Positions 18,563 to 26,448 of a DNA stretch of 64,000 nt are shown here, one piece after another. The number at the start of each line of letters is the position of its first letter. Position 1 is the stretch's first letter. The position numbers and the translations under genes were made by a program. The notes under the pieces were generated by a model that did no database searches, was not told where the DNA came from, and saw only the letters and a list, made by a program, of their open reading frames with translations. Source of the stretch: Micromonospora fulviviridis (lineage in GTDB: Bacteria > Actinomycetota > Actinomycetes > Mycobacteriales > Micromonosporaceae); contig NZ_BMRA01000001.1 of assembly GCF_014648395.1 (NCBI RefSeq), positions 872,521 to 936,520 of the forward strand, written 5' to 3'.

Positions 18563-20815
18563 GTGCACGAACACGCCGACCGGGCCCACGTGCCGGGTCA
18601 ACCGCAGGTGCCGGAGCGGGACATCGAACCGCTCTGGCCGCCCGACCAGGCCGACCCGGTCGTCACCGCCCCGCCGTGGGCGGCCCCGGCCCAGCCGAAC
18701 TCGGCGCCCTGGCCCGTCCCGCCCAGCGACGCCGCACCGTCGACCCCGTGGCCGCAGCCGCCCGCTCCCGACGAGGTACGCGCGGACGACACCGTGCCCG
18801 CACCCCGCACGGGGCAGCCCCCGGTCGACCTGGACCTGCCGTTCACCCTCGACCAACCGGCACCCACCCCGACGGCGACCACGCCCGAATCGACCGCCCC
18901 CGGACCGGCGACCACCGCCGGCCCGGACGACACGGCTCACATCTCCGGCGCCATGCCCGAAGCAGGCACGCCGGGAGCGACCGCTCCCCGACCGGCGGCC
19001 GAGACGACGAACGGGAGTCGGCCGGACACCCTCGCGACCGACGGTGAATCGGCCGGTGAAGAGGCGGAGAGCCCCGGTGACCGGGGGGCCGACACGCCAC
19101 CGAACGGCCGGCCGGAGTCCCCCTGGGCCCAGCCTCCGCAGCGCGCGACCGCCGACCCCGCCACGCCGGCGCCGCACGCCGGCCCGGTTCCGCCAGCGGC
19201 CCAGGCCGGCGCGCCGACCGCGGACCCGGCCAACCCGACCGAGCCGCCCGCGACCCCGCCCCACCTTGCCGGCCCGACGCAGCCCGCCGCCGGGCCGACC
19301 CCACCCCACAGCTCAGGCCCGACCCGGGCCGCCGAGCCGAGCACTTCCGGGCCGGTGCCCGCGGCAGGAGCCACCCCACCGCCGCAGGATGGTCCCCACG
19401 CCGGCACCGAGAGCCCAGCCCTGGCCGCCGACGGGTCGCCCGAGGCCGGGACGCCGCGACTCGGCCCGTTCCCGCCCTCGCCAGGCGTGCCGCTCCCGTC
19501 GCAGTACGGCGACGGGACGGCCTACCCGCCCGGACCGGTCGGCTACGGACAGCCGACGCCGGGGCCGGCCGGCTACGGGCAGCCGGGACCGGCCGGCCAC
19601 GGGCAGCCGGCACCGGGACCGGGCGGCTACGGGCCACCCACGCCGACACCGCAGGCCGGGCCACACGGGCCAGCACCGCAGGCCGGGCCACCTGCCCCGG
19701 CGCCGCAGGCCGGGGTGGCGGGGTGGTATCCGCCGGCCTGGCCGCAGCAGGCGGCCCCGCCCCCGCAGCCGGGCGCACCGCAGCAGCCGCCCGCACCACA
19801 GGCACAGCCCGCACCACAGCAGCAGCCCGGACCGCAGCAGCCGGGGCCGGCCGCGTACCCGGAGCAGGTCTGGACGCCGGCGAGCGGTGCCCCGCCGACG
19901 GCGGAGGACTTCGCGCGGCGGCGGCAGGTTCGGCCGGTCGACCCGGTGGCCACCATGGGCGTCCGGGCGGTGGTCAACAAGATCGGGCTGGTCCGGCTCG
20001 CGCCGGGGCGGCAGGAGCAGGAGATGCGGCGCGACATCGAGATGGTGCGCCGCAACTTCGGCGGGCTGCGCCAGGTGACCGTGGTCAACCCGAAGGGTGG
20101 CGCCGGCAAGACGGTCGCCATCCTGCTGCTCGCCATGACCTTCGGCCAGAAGCGCGGCGGTTACGTGCTGGCCTGGGACAACAACGAGACCCAGGGCACC
20201 CTCGGGATGCGCGCCCAGCAGGACTTCCACTCCCGGACGGTCCGGGACATGCTGCGTGACCTGGCCCAGTTCCAGGGGCCGCACGGCCGGGTCGGCGACC
20301 TGTCGCAGTACGTCCGCTCGCAGGGCGAGGGGATGTTCGACGTGCTCGCCTCGGACGAGTCGGCGACCGGCGGCGAGATGCTGACCGCCGCGGCGTTCGC
20401 CGAGATCCGCGAGGTGGTCAGCCGCTTCTACAAGCTGATCTTCGTGGACACCGGGAACAACGTCCGGGCGCAGAACTGGCAGGCCGCCATGGACGCCACC
20501 GACCAGTTGGTGGTGACCATGTCGGCGCGGAACGACTCGGCCGAGACCGCCGCCCGGATGCTCGACCACCTGGAGCAGAGCGGCCGGCAGCGGCTGGTCC
20601 GGCAGGCGGTGACGGTGGTGTCGATGCCGCCGTCCCGCAAGGAGATCGACCTGCCGGCCATCCAGGAGCACTTCGCCGCCCGGACCCGGGCGGTGCTGCT
20701 GGCGCCGTACGAGCGGCTCATCGACACCGGCGAGCCGATCCGGTACGGCCAGCTCTCCTCGGCCACCCGGGACGCCTGGTTGAAGATCGCCGCCTCGGTG
20801 GCGGAGGGGCTCTAG
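18563..20815 (+). CDS. Proline-rich ParA/MinD-type ATPase (EspI-like)
   Basis: About 750 residues from GTG 18563, placed 7 bases after GGAGG (GTG 18560 also possible). Residues about 1-455 are low-complexity Pro/Ala/Gly/Gln, with repeats such as GPAGYGQP and PQAGP. The C-terminal ~290 residues are a ParA/MinD ATPase: VTVVNPKGGAGKTVAILLLA (deviant Walker A), VLAWDNNETQGTLGM and KLIFVDTGNNVRAQNW. The architecture resembles EspI of mycobacterial ESX loci, but no ESX genes are seen here. It probably works at the membrane or on a protein or nucleoid assembly. It begins about 75 bases after the kinase-like gene. Confidence 0.8.
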   Translation: MHEHADRAHVPGQPQVPERDIEPLWPPDQADPVVTAPPWAAPAQPNSAPWPVPPSDAAPSTPWPQPPAPDEVRADDTVPAPRTGQPPVDLDLPFTLDQPAPTPTATTPESTAPGPATTAGPDDTAHISGAMPEAGTPGATAPRPAAETTNGSRPDTLATDGESAGEEAESPGDRGADTPPNGRPESPWAQPPQRATADPATPAPHAGPVPPAAQAGAPTADPANPTEPPATPPHLAGPTQPAAGPTPPHSSGPTRAAEPSTSGPVPAAGATPPPQDGPHAGTESPALAADGSPEAGTPRLGPFPPSPGVPLPSQYGDGTAYPPGPVGYGQPTPGPAGYGQPGPAGHGQPAPGPGGYGPPTPTPQAGPHGPAPQAGPPAPAPQAGVAGWYPPAWPQQAAPPPQPGAPQQPPAPQAQPAPQQQPGPQQPGPAAYPEQVWTPASGAPPTAEDFARRRQVRPVDPVATMGVRAVVNKIGLVRLAPGRQEQEMRRDIEMVRRNFGGLRQVTVVNPKGGAGKTVAILLLAMTFGQKRGGYVLAWDNNETQGTLGMRAQQDFHSRTVRDMLRDLAQFQGPHGRVGDLSQYVRSQGEGMFDVLASDESATGGEMLTAAAFAEIREVVSRFYKLIFVDTGNNVRAQNWQAAMDATDQLVVTMSARNDSAETAARMLDHLEQSGRQRLVRQAVTVVSMPPSRKEIDLPAIQEHFAARTRAVLLAPYERLIDTGEPIRYGQLSSATRDAWLKIAASVAEGL

Positions 20816-20821
20816 AACGGC

Positions 20822-20857
20822 GCGACGGCCGGCTCCTCGCGGGGAACCGGCCGTCGC
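20822..20857. terminator. Bidirectional terminator
   Basis: Perfect 11-bp stem (GCGACGGCCGG at 20822-20832 with 20847-20857) and 14-base loop, between the convergent ATPase and DUF3151 genes. Confidence 0.75.
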
Positions 20858-20862
20858 ATCGC

Positions 20863-21291
20863 TCAGTGGCTGGCCAGGGCGTCCCCGGCAGCCGGATCGC
20901 AGTCGCGGAGGAACTGGGCGCAGCGCGCCGCCTCGTCCGCCTCGCCGATCTCGCCGGCCGCCCGGGAGAGCACGTAGAGGCAGCGGAGGAAGCCCCGGTT
21001 GGGCCGGTGCGACCAGGGCACCGGGCCGTGTCCCTTCCAGCCGCTGCGGCGGAGCTGGTCGAGGCCACGGTGGTAGCCGGTGCGGGCGTACGCGTACGCC
21101 GGGATGACCTGGCCCGCGGCGAGCGCCCGGGTGGCCAGCGCCGCCCAACCCGCGCTGTAGGTCGGGAAGCGGGCCGCGACCTCGGCGTACGCCTCGTCGG
21201 TGTCCTGCTCGGTGGCGGCCGCCAACGCGGCGTCGGCCTCCTCCTGTACGGGGAGCAGGGTGGCCGGTGGCTCAGGCAACAGGTTCTGCAT
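20863..21291 (-). CDS. DUF3151 family protein
   Basis: 142 residues from ATG 21291 (MQNLLPEPPATLLP), the usual family start; the frame reaches 21303. The conserved actinobacterial DUF3151 pattern is visible: DEAYAEVAARFPTYSAGWAALA, AYAYARTGYHRGLDQLRRSGWKG, then GHGPVPWSHRPNRGFLRCLYVLSRAA. It is helical and probably TPR-like, cytoplasmic, of unknown function. It is often found near fructose-bisphosphate aldolase in actinomycetes, and fbaA is indeed close here. Confidence 0.85.
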   Translation of the reverse strand: MQNLLPEPPATLLPVQEEADAALAAATEQDTDEAYAEVAARFPTYSAGWAALATRALAAGQVIPAYAYARTGYHRGLDQLRRSGWKGHGPVPWSHRPNRGFLRCLYVLSRAAGEIGEADEAARCAQFLRDCDPAAGDALASH

Positions 21292-21553
21292 CGCCCCATT
21301 CAACCCGCTTCGCCCGGGGGTACGCGAGGGGGTCCGGCCAGCCGGTCGGCTGAACGGCTGAGGGTTTCGTCACGCCTGCGGCGTTGCGCCCACGTACCCG
21401 CGGCCCATGCCGCCGCGCGACTTTTTCCACTACAACTACAGATCCGGAGCCTCCCCAGGACCCGGTTACGCAGGAGCCCGGCGGCCTGGCCGCCGGGCTC
21501 CTGCCCGTACCGCCCGCGTTTGCCGGCTTGCCGCCCCGGGGCAGGATGATCTG
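21292..21553. other. Intergenic region with an orphan hairpin
   Basis: Divergent gap between DUF3151 and the LOG gene. It contains a T-rich, lower-GC stretch (GACTTTTTCCACTACAACTA, 21419-21438), followed by a 16-bp perfect stem-loop at 21471-21503. A plus-strand ATG at 21407 opens a frame running into the LOG gene, but the sequence does not look like a protein. A short transcript ending at the hairpin is possible. Confidence 0.4.
21471..21503 (+). terminator. Orphan hairpin upstream of the LOG gene
   Basis: CAGGAGCCCGGCGGCC (21471-21486) pairs perfectly with 21488-21503 around a one-base centre; in RNA the loop would open a few pairs. No gene on the plus strand lies upstream to be terminated, so it may end a small RNA or act as an attenuator for the following gene. 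Confidence 0.5.
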
Positions 21554-22765
21554 GTGCCGACCCCACCACCCGCGGACGTCATCGAGCCGCACACCAGCAC
21601 CGACGAGATCGAGACCCGGACCGCGTTCGACCGGCGGCTGGCCGAGGGGAGCCTCGCCGGCCTGACCGTGCAGGGCCTCCGCCTCGACCTGGACCCGGTC
21701 CCCGACCTGCGCGGCGTCGAGGTCGCCGGCACCCTCTTCGTGGGCTGCCGGTTCGCCGACCGTGAGGTCGGCGCGGACCTGGTCCGGCGGGGCGCGAACG
21801 TCGTACCGCCCTTCTCCGGGCTGCCCTACCCGACCCAGCCGTCCCACCTCTACACCGCCGACGACCTGGCTGCCGGCTTCGCCGAGGGCGGCTTCGCCGG
21901 GATGTACGACACCCGGGTGTACGCGCACTTCCGGGCGCACGGCGGCGCCCTGCCCGACGTGCGGGAGGCGCTCGGCCAGCGGCTGCACGACCACGGGGTG
22001 GACAACGCCCTGGCCGACGCCACCCGGGCCTGGCTGGCCGTGCACGGGCCGCAGTCGGTGGTGGGCGTGATGGGCGGGCACGCGGTGCCGCGCGGCAGCG
22101 CCGCGTACCGGATGGCGGCGGTGCTGGGCTGGGAGCTGGCGCGGGCCGACCGGCTGGTGGTGACCGGCGGTGGTCCCGGCGTGATGGAGGCGGCCAACCT
22201 GGGCGCGTTCCTCGCGGCCTGGCCCGCGGAGGAGCTGACCGCGGCGATCGACCTGCTGGCCACCGCGCCCGACTTCACCGACCACGACCGCTACACCGAC
22301 GCGGCGCTGCGGGTCCGGGAGCGGTACGCGGCCGGGCCGGCCCTGCCCACGCCCCGCCCGGCGGCGGCCGGCACCGAGTGGGCCCGGTCGGGCGGCCTGG
22401 CCATCCCCACCTGGCTGTACGGCCACGAGCCGGCGAACCTGTTCGCCGGGCGGATCGCCAAGTACTTCTCCAACGCGATCCGGGAGGACACCATCCTGCG
22501 GCTGGCCCGGGGCGGGATCGTCTTCGCGCCGGGCCGGGCCGGCACCGTGCAGGAGGTGTTCCAGGCGGCCACCAAGACCTACTACGGCACCGACGGGGCG
22601 AGTGGCGCGTACGTCTTCCTGGACCGGACCTACTGGACCACCGAGCTGCCGGTGGAGTCGCTGCTGCGGCCGCTCTTCGCGGCCTCCCCGTTCGGCGACC
22701 TGTCGGCCACGGTGCACCTCACCGACGACGTCCGCGAGGCGGTACGGGTGCTCACCGCCGGCTGA
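21554..22765 (+). CDS. LOG family (lysine decarboxylase-like) Rossmann protein
   Basis: 403 residues from GTG 21554; the frame extends upstream to 21407, but the hairpin there argues against that. VVTGGGPGVMEAANLGAF and IVFAPGRAGTVQEVFQAA are the two LOG nucleotide-binding motifs (PGGxGTxxE appears as PGRAGTVQE). LOG enzymes release free bases from nucleoside monophosphates (cytokinin-type ribohydrolases); this is a longer bacterial subfamily with a ~170-residue N-terminal extension. It is followed by a perfect 32-bp palindrome terminator and is convergent with fbaA. Confidence 0.85.
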   Translation: MPTPPPADVIEPHTSTDEIETRTAFDRRLAEGSLAGLTVQGLRLDLDPVPDLRGVEVAGTLFVGCRFADREVGADLVRRGANVVPPFSGLPYPTQPSHLYTADDLAAGFAEGGFAGMYDTRVYAHFRAHGGALPDVREALGQRLHDHGVDNALADATRAWLAVHGPQSVVGVMGGHAVPRGSAAYRMAAVLGWELARADRLVVTGGGPGVMEAANLGAFLAAWPAEELTAAIDLLATAPDFTDHDRYTDAALRVRERYAAGPALPTPRPAAAGTEWARSGGLAIPTWLYGHEPANLFAGRIAKYFSNAIREDTILRLARGGIVFAPGRAGTVQEVFQAATKTYYGTDGASGAYVFLDRTYWTTELPVESLLRPLFAASPFGDLSATVHLTDDVREAVRVLTAG

Positions 22766-22772
22766 GACGCGC

Positions 22773-22804
22773 GGAGGCCGGCACCCGATCGGGTGCCGGC
22801 CTCC
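22773..22804. terminator. Bidirectional terminator, perfect palindrome
   Basis: 32-nt perfect palindrome centred at 22788/22789 (GGAGGCCGGCACCCGA and its complement), between the convergent LOG and aldolase genes. Confidence 0.8.
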
Positions 22805-22818
22805 GGTTCACGCGGTGG

Positions 22819-23841
22819 TCACTTCATCGTGGTGCCGGTGGAGCGCAGGTGCTCGCAGGCCTCCACGACGCGGGCGGCCATGCCGGCCTCGGCGGCCTTG
22901 CCCCAGACGCGCGGGTCGTACATCTTCTTGTTGCCGACCTCGCCGTCGACCTTCAGCACGCCGTCGTAGTTGCGGAACATGTGGTCCGCGACCGGGCGGG
23001 TGAAGGTGTACTGGGTGTCGGTGTCGATGTTCATCTTCACCACGCCGTAGTCCAGCGCCTCGCGGATCTCGGACAGCAGCGAGCCGGAACCGCCGTGGAA
23101 GACCAGGCTGAGCGGCTTCTCCTTGTTGTACTTCGCGCCGACCGCCATCTGGATGTGGTTGAGCACCTCGGGGCGGAGCTTGACGTTGCCCGGCTTGTAG
23201 ACGCCGTGCACGTTGCCGAACGTCAGCGCCGCCATGTAGCGGCCCTTCTCGCCGAGGCCGAGCGCTTCGACCATGGCCAGGCCGTCCTCGACGGTGGTGT
23301 AGAGCTTCTCGTTGATGGCGTTCTCGACGCCGTCCTCCTCGCCGCCCACCACGCCGACCTCGATCTCGAGGACGATCTTGCCCTTGGCGGCCTCGCCGAG
23401 CAGCTGCTCGGCGATCTCCAGGTTCTCGGCCACCGGCACGGCCGAGCCGTCCCACATGTGCGACTGGAAGAGCGGCTCCTGGCCGTTCTTCACCCGCTCC
23501 TGCGAGATGGCCATGAGCGGCCGGACGAACTTGTCCAGCTTGTCCTTCGGGCAGTGGTCGGTGTGCAGCGCGATGTTCACCGGGTACTTCTTGGCCACCT
23601 CGTGCGCGTACGCGGCGAAGGCAACCGCGCCGGTCACCATGTCCTTCACGGACGGGCCGGACAGGTACTCCGCGCCGCCGGTGGAGACCTGGATGATCCC
23701 GTCGCTCTCCGCGTCGGCGAAGCCCTTGAGCGCCGCGTTCAGCGTCTGCGAGGAGGTCACGTTGATCGCGGGGTACGCGTACCGGCCGGCCTTGGCCCGG
23801 TCCAGCATCTCCGCGTAAGCCTCGGGGGAAGCGATGGGCAT
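22819..23841 (-). CDS. fbaA: Fructose-bisphosphate aldolase, class II
   Basis: 340 residues. Zn-dependent aldolase interconverting fructose-1,6-bisphosphate with DHAP and glyceraldehyde-3-phosphate in glycolysis/gluconeogenesis. HTDHCPKDKL (catalytic Asp and Zn His), EIEVGVVGGEEDG, LTFGNVHGVYKPG, VFHGGSGS and KMNIDTDTQYTF are the class IIA signatures. ATG 23841 has AAGGAG at the right distance. It is monocistronic, ending at the palindrome shared with the LOG gene. Confidence 0.97.
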   Translation of the reverse strand: MPIASPEAYAEMLDRAKAGRYAYPAINVTSSQTLNAALKGFADAESDGIIQVSTGGAEYLSGPSVKDMVTGAVAFAAYAHEVAKKYPVNIALHTDHCPKDKLDKFVRPLMAISQERVKNGQEPLFQSHMWDGSAVPVAENLEIAEQLLGEAAKGKIVLEIEVGVVGGEEDGVENAINEKLYTTVEDGLAMVEALGLGEKGRYMAALTFGNVHGVYKPGNVKLRPEVLNHIQMAVGAKYNKEKPLSLVFHGGSGSLLSEIREALDYGVVKMNIDTDTQYTFTRPVADHMFRNYDGVLKVDGEVGNKKMYDPRVWGKAAEAGMAARVVEACEHLRSTGTTMK

Positions 23842-23972
23842 GTCGAACGCTCCTTACTTACCGCTCTCGGCCGTGCAGGCCGCTCTCTTCCTTGGGTGCG
23901 CCGGACCGCGCTGTCCACCGCGGGAAGTATCCCGTAGGAGCGCGCGGCGGACACAACCGACCCGGGAACCGC

Positions 23973-24356
23973 TCACCGCTCATCCAGGCTGTCCGGCACC
24001 ACGACGCTGATCAGCCAGCTCACCACCGCCATCACGATGGCGCCCCAGAAGGCCGCCCAGAAGCCGTTCACGTGGAACGACAGGTCCAGCCCGCGGGCGA
24101 TCCAGTCGGTGAGCAGGAACAGCAGGGCGTTGACCACGAGCGCGAACAGACCGAGCGTGAGCAGGTAGAACACGCAGCCGATCACCTTGATGACCGGCTT
24201 CAGCAGAGCGTTGACCGCACCGAAGATGAGCGCCACCACGACCAGGGTGAACACCGTGTTGAATCCGTTGCGGCCGGTCACCTCCACCCCGGGCACGATG
24301 AGCGTGGTGACCCACAGCGCGACCGCGGTGATCGCCAGCCGGATCAGAAAGCCCAC
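23973..24356 (-). CDS. Phage-holin-4-like small membrane protein
   Basis: 127 residues from GTG 24356 (VGFLIRLAITAVALWV). Four hydrophobic helices and the pattern IFGAVNALLKPVIKVIGCVF, then LLFLLTDW, are typical of the YvlD/Phage_holin_4_2 family. Despite the name, these are ordinary chromosomal inner-membrane proteins of unknown role, not evidence of a prophage. It is divergent from the small acidic protein gene. Confidence 0.85.
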   Translation of the reverse strand: MGFLIRLAITAVALWVTTLIVPGVEVTGRNGFNTVFTLVVVALIFGAVNALLKPVIKVIGCVFYLLTLGLFALVVNALLFLLTDWIARGLDLSFHVNGFWAAFWGAIVMAVVSWLISVVVPDSLDER

Positions 24357-24494
24357 GTCACCATCCTGGCACCGGGTGTTCCCCCCGGAGGGGACAATCG
24401 CCGACTCCGCCGTTCCGCCCGGCGCCGAGCGCGCACCCGGGTCAGCCCGTACGGTGTGGTGGTGACTGTCCGCACCGAGATCCAGGGAGGGACG

Positions 24495-24707
24495 ATGGGT
24501 CAGCCCGAGGAGGACTTCGCCCCGAGTGACCACCTCGCTCCGGAGGAGCGGGACCTGGAGGCGGAGCCGGCCGACGCGGTCGAGCAGGCCGCGGTGGTCA
24601 CCCCCGAGGAGGGCGACGGCGAGCCGCACCGGGGCCTGGAGGTCGACGACTGGGACGCCATGGAGCAGGCCCGGGTGGTCGCCGCCGACGAGGACGACTA
24701 CCGCTGA
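24495..24707 (+). CDS. Small acidic protein with internal repeat
   Basis: 70 residues, ATG 24495 after GGGAGG. About a third of the residues are Asp/Glu. The motif DAVEQAAVVTPEE is repeated as DAMEQARVVAADE, and the protein ends DEDDYR. Similar short proteins with an EQARVV..DEDDYR tail are common in actinomycetes, function unknown. It has no membrane segment and is likely disordered. Confidence 0.7.
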   Translation: MGQPEEDFAPSDHLAPEERDLEAEPADAVEQAAVVTPEEGDGEPHRGLEVDDWDAMEQARVVAADEDDYR

Positions 24708-24709
24708 GC

Positions 24710-24740
24710 ACGCGGGCGGGGCCGGTGGCCCCGCCCGCGT
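24710..24740. terminator. Bidirectional terminator
   Basis: 14-bp perfect stem (ACGCGGGCGGGGCC at 24710-24723 with 24727-24740) and 3-base loop between convergent genes; the LCP stop codon touches its right arm. Confidence 0.8.
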
Positions 24741-25789
24741 CAGCGCAGGCCGGTGACCTGCTTCGGGTGGGCTGCCGTCCACTCGCCGAGCCGGTCGGCC
24801 CGCAGCGCGTCGAGGAAGCCCGGTGCCAGGGCGGGGTCGAGCCGGAACCCGTACGGCTGCTTCTCCGTGTAACGGACCGGCAGGCCGACCGCGACCGGCT
24901 CGGCGCTGGCCGCGTTCCCGGCCGCCGAGACCAGCGCCGGCAGGGACAGCTCCCCGGTGTCGGTAACCAGGCCCGGGCCTACCTTCGTGACCAGCCGGCT
25001 CAGCAGCACGGGATTGGTCAGCACTCCCTGCTCACGGACCCGCGTGAGCAGGCCGGCCGCGTACCGGCCGGCGTTGCGGTCCCGGTCCAGTCCGGAGTCG
25101 GGCAGCCCGTACCGCTGGCGGAGCACGTCCACCGCGGCCGCACCGTCGAGCCGCTGGCACCCCGCCGGGTAGGTCCGCCGGGTGTGGTAGGACCGGATCG
25201 CGGTCGGCAGGCAGACCGACACACCACCGACCGCGTCGGTGAGCTCGCGAGTCGCCCCGTAGGTGAGCACCGCGCCGGCGTCGATCCGTACGCCGGTGAG
25301 CTGGGCGACCACCTGCCGGGTCGCCCGGTATCCGGCGGACAGATCCTTCCCGGACGGCCCGGCGCCGAAGGCGAAGGACGCGTTGAGCTTGTCGGTCCCC
25401 CGGCCGGGGATCGGCACCAGCAGGTCGCGCGGGAGGGAGACCAGGTAGAGCCGGCTGCGGTCCGCGGGGACGTGCACCAGCAGCACGGAGTCGGCACGCC
25501 GGCCCGTGCCGGCCTGGTCCAGGCCGAGGAGCAGCACGTTCAGCGCCCCGGTAGGCGTCGGCGAGGGCGTCGCCAGCAGGTTCGCGGTCTCCGGCGGACG
25601 CGGCGCGATCGCGGTGAAGCCGGCCAGGGCGGCGGCGACCACCGCCAGCGCCGTACCGGCGAGCCGGAGCCGGAGCCGGCGGCGCCGGCGGCGGACCACG
25701 GCCCGGTCGATGGCGGCCCGGACCGGGCCGGTGGGCGGGGTCAACGCCTCACGCCGGGCGAAGGCGGCCCGCAGGTCGTCCTCGATCAT
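24740..25789 (-). CDS. LytR-CpsA-Psr (LCP) family protein
   Basis: 349 residues from ATG 25789. A cytoplasmic N-terminus with RRRRRRLRLRL precedes one membrane helix (about 45-62), then a Pro/Thr linker and an extracellular LCP domain: VLLLGLDQAG, RRADSVLLVHV, LVSLPRDLLVPIPGRGTDKLN. The Arg and Asp residues bind the pyrophosphate of a polyprenyl donor. LCP enzymes attach glycopolymers to peptidoglycan. Its start overlaps the sigma factor stop by one base (TGATG), the place where an anti-sigma factor usually sits. Whether the charged N-terminus binds the sigma factor is inference. Confidence 0.88.
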   Translation of the reverse strand: MIEDDLRAAFARREALTPPTGPVRAAIDRAVVRRRRRRLRLRLAGTALAVVAAALAGFTAIAPRPPETANLLATPSPTPTGALNVLLLGLDQAGTGRRADSVLLVHVPADRSRLYLVSLPRDLLVPIPGRGTDKLNASFAFGAGPSGKDLSAGYRATRQVVAQLTGVRIDAGAVLTYGATRELTDAVGGVSVCLPTAIRSYHTRRTYPAGCQRLDGAAAVDVLRQRYGLPDSGLDRDRNAGRYAAGLLTRVREQGVLTNPVLLSRLVTKVGPGLVTDTGELSLPALVSAAGNAASAEPVAVGLPVRYTEKQPYGFRLDPALAPGFLDALRADRLGEWTAAHPKQVTGLR

Positions 25790-26271
25790 CAGCAGACCTC
25801 CACGTACTCGGCTCGGAGGGTGGCCAGGGCCCGGGAGATGCACGAGCGCACGGTGCCGACGGCGCAGCCGAGGATCTCCGCGATCTCCGCGTCGGGCAGG
25901 TCCTCGTAGTAGCGCAGCACCAGCGTGGCCCGCTGCCGTCGGGGCAGCCGGGACAGCCACGACCAGACCTGGTCGCGGTCCACCGCGGACTGCGCGTGGT
26001 CGCTCGGCGCCGGCAGCGCCTCGTCCGGCTCACCGCGCAGCAGCACCCGTCGCGCCCAGGAGCCCCGCCGCCAGTCGATGAACTGGTTGGTGAGCATCCG
26101 GCGCACGTACCGCTCCGGCGCGTCGCTGCGGGCGACCCGGCGCCAGTTGAGCTGGACCCGGACCATGGTCTCCTGCACCAGGTCCTGGGCCTGGTGCGGA
26201 TCGCCGGTCAGCATGACCGCGTACCGCAGCAGGGCGCTCAGCCGCGCGTCGGCGAACTCCTCGTACGTCAC
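25789..26271 (-). CDS. SigE-family RNA polymerase ECF sigma factor
   Basis: 160 residues from GTG 26271 with GGGAGG upstream. Region 2 (LLRYAVMLTGDPHQAQDLVQET, then RYVRRMLTNQFIDWRR) and region 4 (LPRRQRATLVLRYYEDL, DAEIAEILGCAVGTVRSCIS) are clear; regions 1 and 3 are absent, as in ECF factors. It should direct RNA polymerase to a small regulon. The LPXTG-protein gene starts on the other strand about 180 bases away and might be a target. It is co-transcribed with the LCP gene. Confidence 0.92.
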   Translation of the reverse strand: MTYEEFADARLSALLRYAVMLTGDPHQAQDLVQETMVRVQLNWRRVARSDAPERYVRRMLTNQFIDWRRGSWARRVLLRGEPDEALPAPSDHAQSAVDRDQVWSWLSRLPRRQRATLVLRYYEDLPDAEIAEILGCAVGTVRSCISRALATLRAEYVEVC

Positions 26272-26388
26272 TGCACCTCCCGGTGTCCCGCCCTGTTGAC
26301 GGGTACGGGCCGGCGGAACATTGCACCGACGCTGATCAGCCGTTCGGTCAATATGTGCCGGTGAAGGCGTCCCGGGACAGCGGGGCGA

Positions 26389-26405
26389 CTTAAGGGTTCT
26401 TTAAG
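26389..26405. promoter_or_regulatory. Palindrome before the LPXTG-protein gene
   Basis: CTTAA-N7-TTAAG in an unusually AT-rich patch, 44 bases upstream of the ATG at 26449 and about 115 bases from the divergent sigma gene. Possible operator or promoter element. Confidence 0.4.
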
Positions 26406-26448
26406 CTCCACGGGCTCCACCTGATCATTCACGGGAGGAACCCCCAAC

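Noticed and set aside
19500..19860. CRISPR-like or tandem DNA repeat
   Set aside because: The periodicity comes from Pro/Gly/Gln codons of the ATPase tail, not from equal DNA units with spacers.
23973..24356. Prophage remnant from the holin-like protein
   Set aside because: The YvlD/holin-4 family is common chromosomal DNA and no other phage gene is near.
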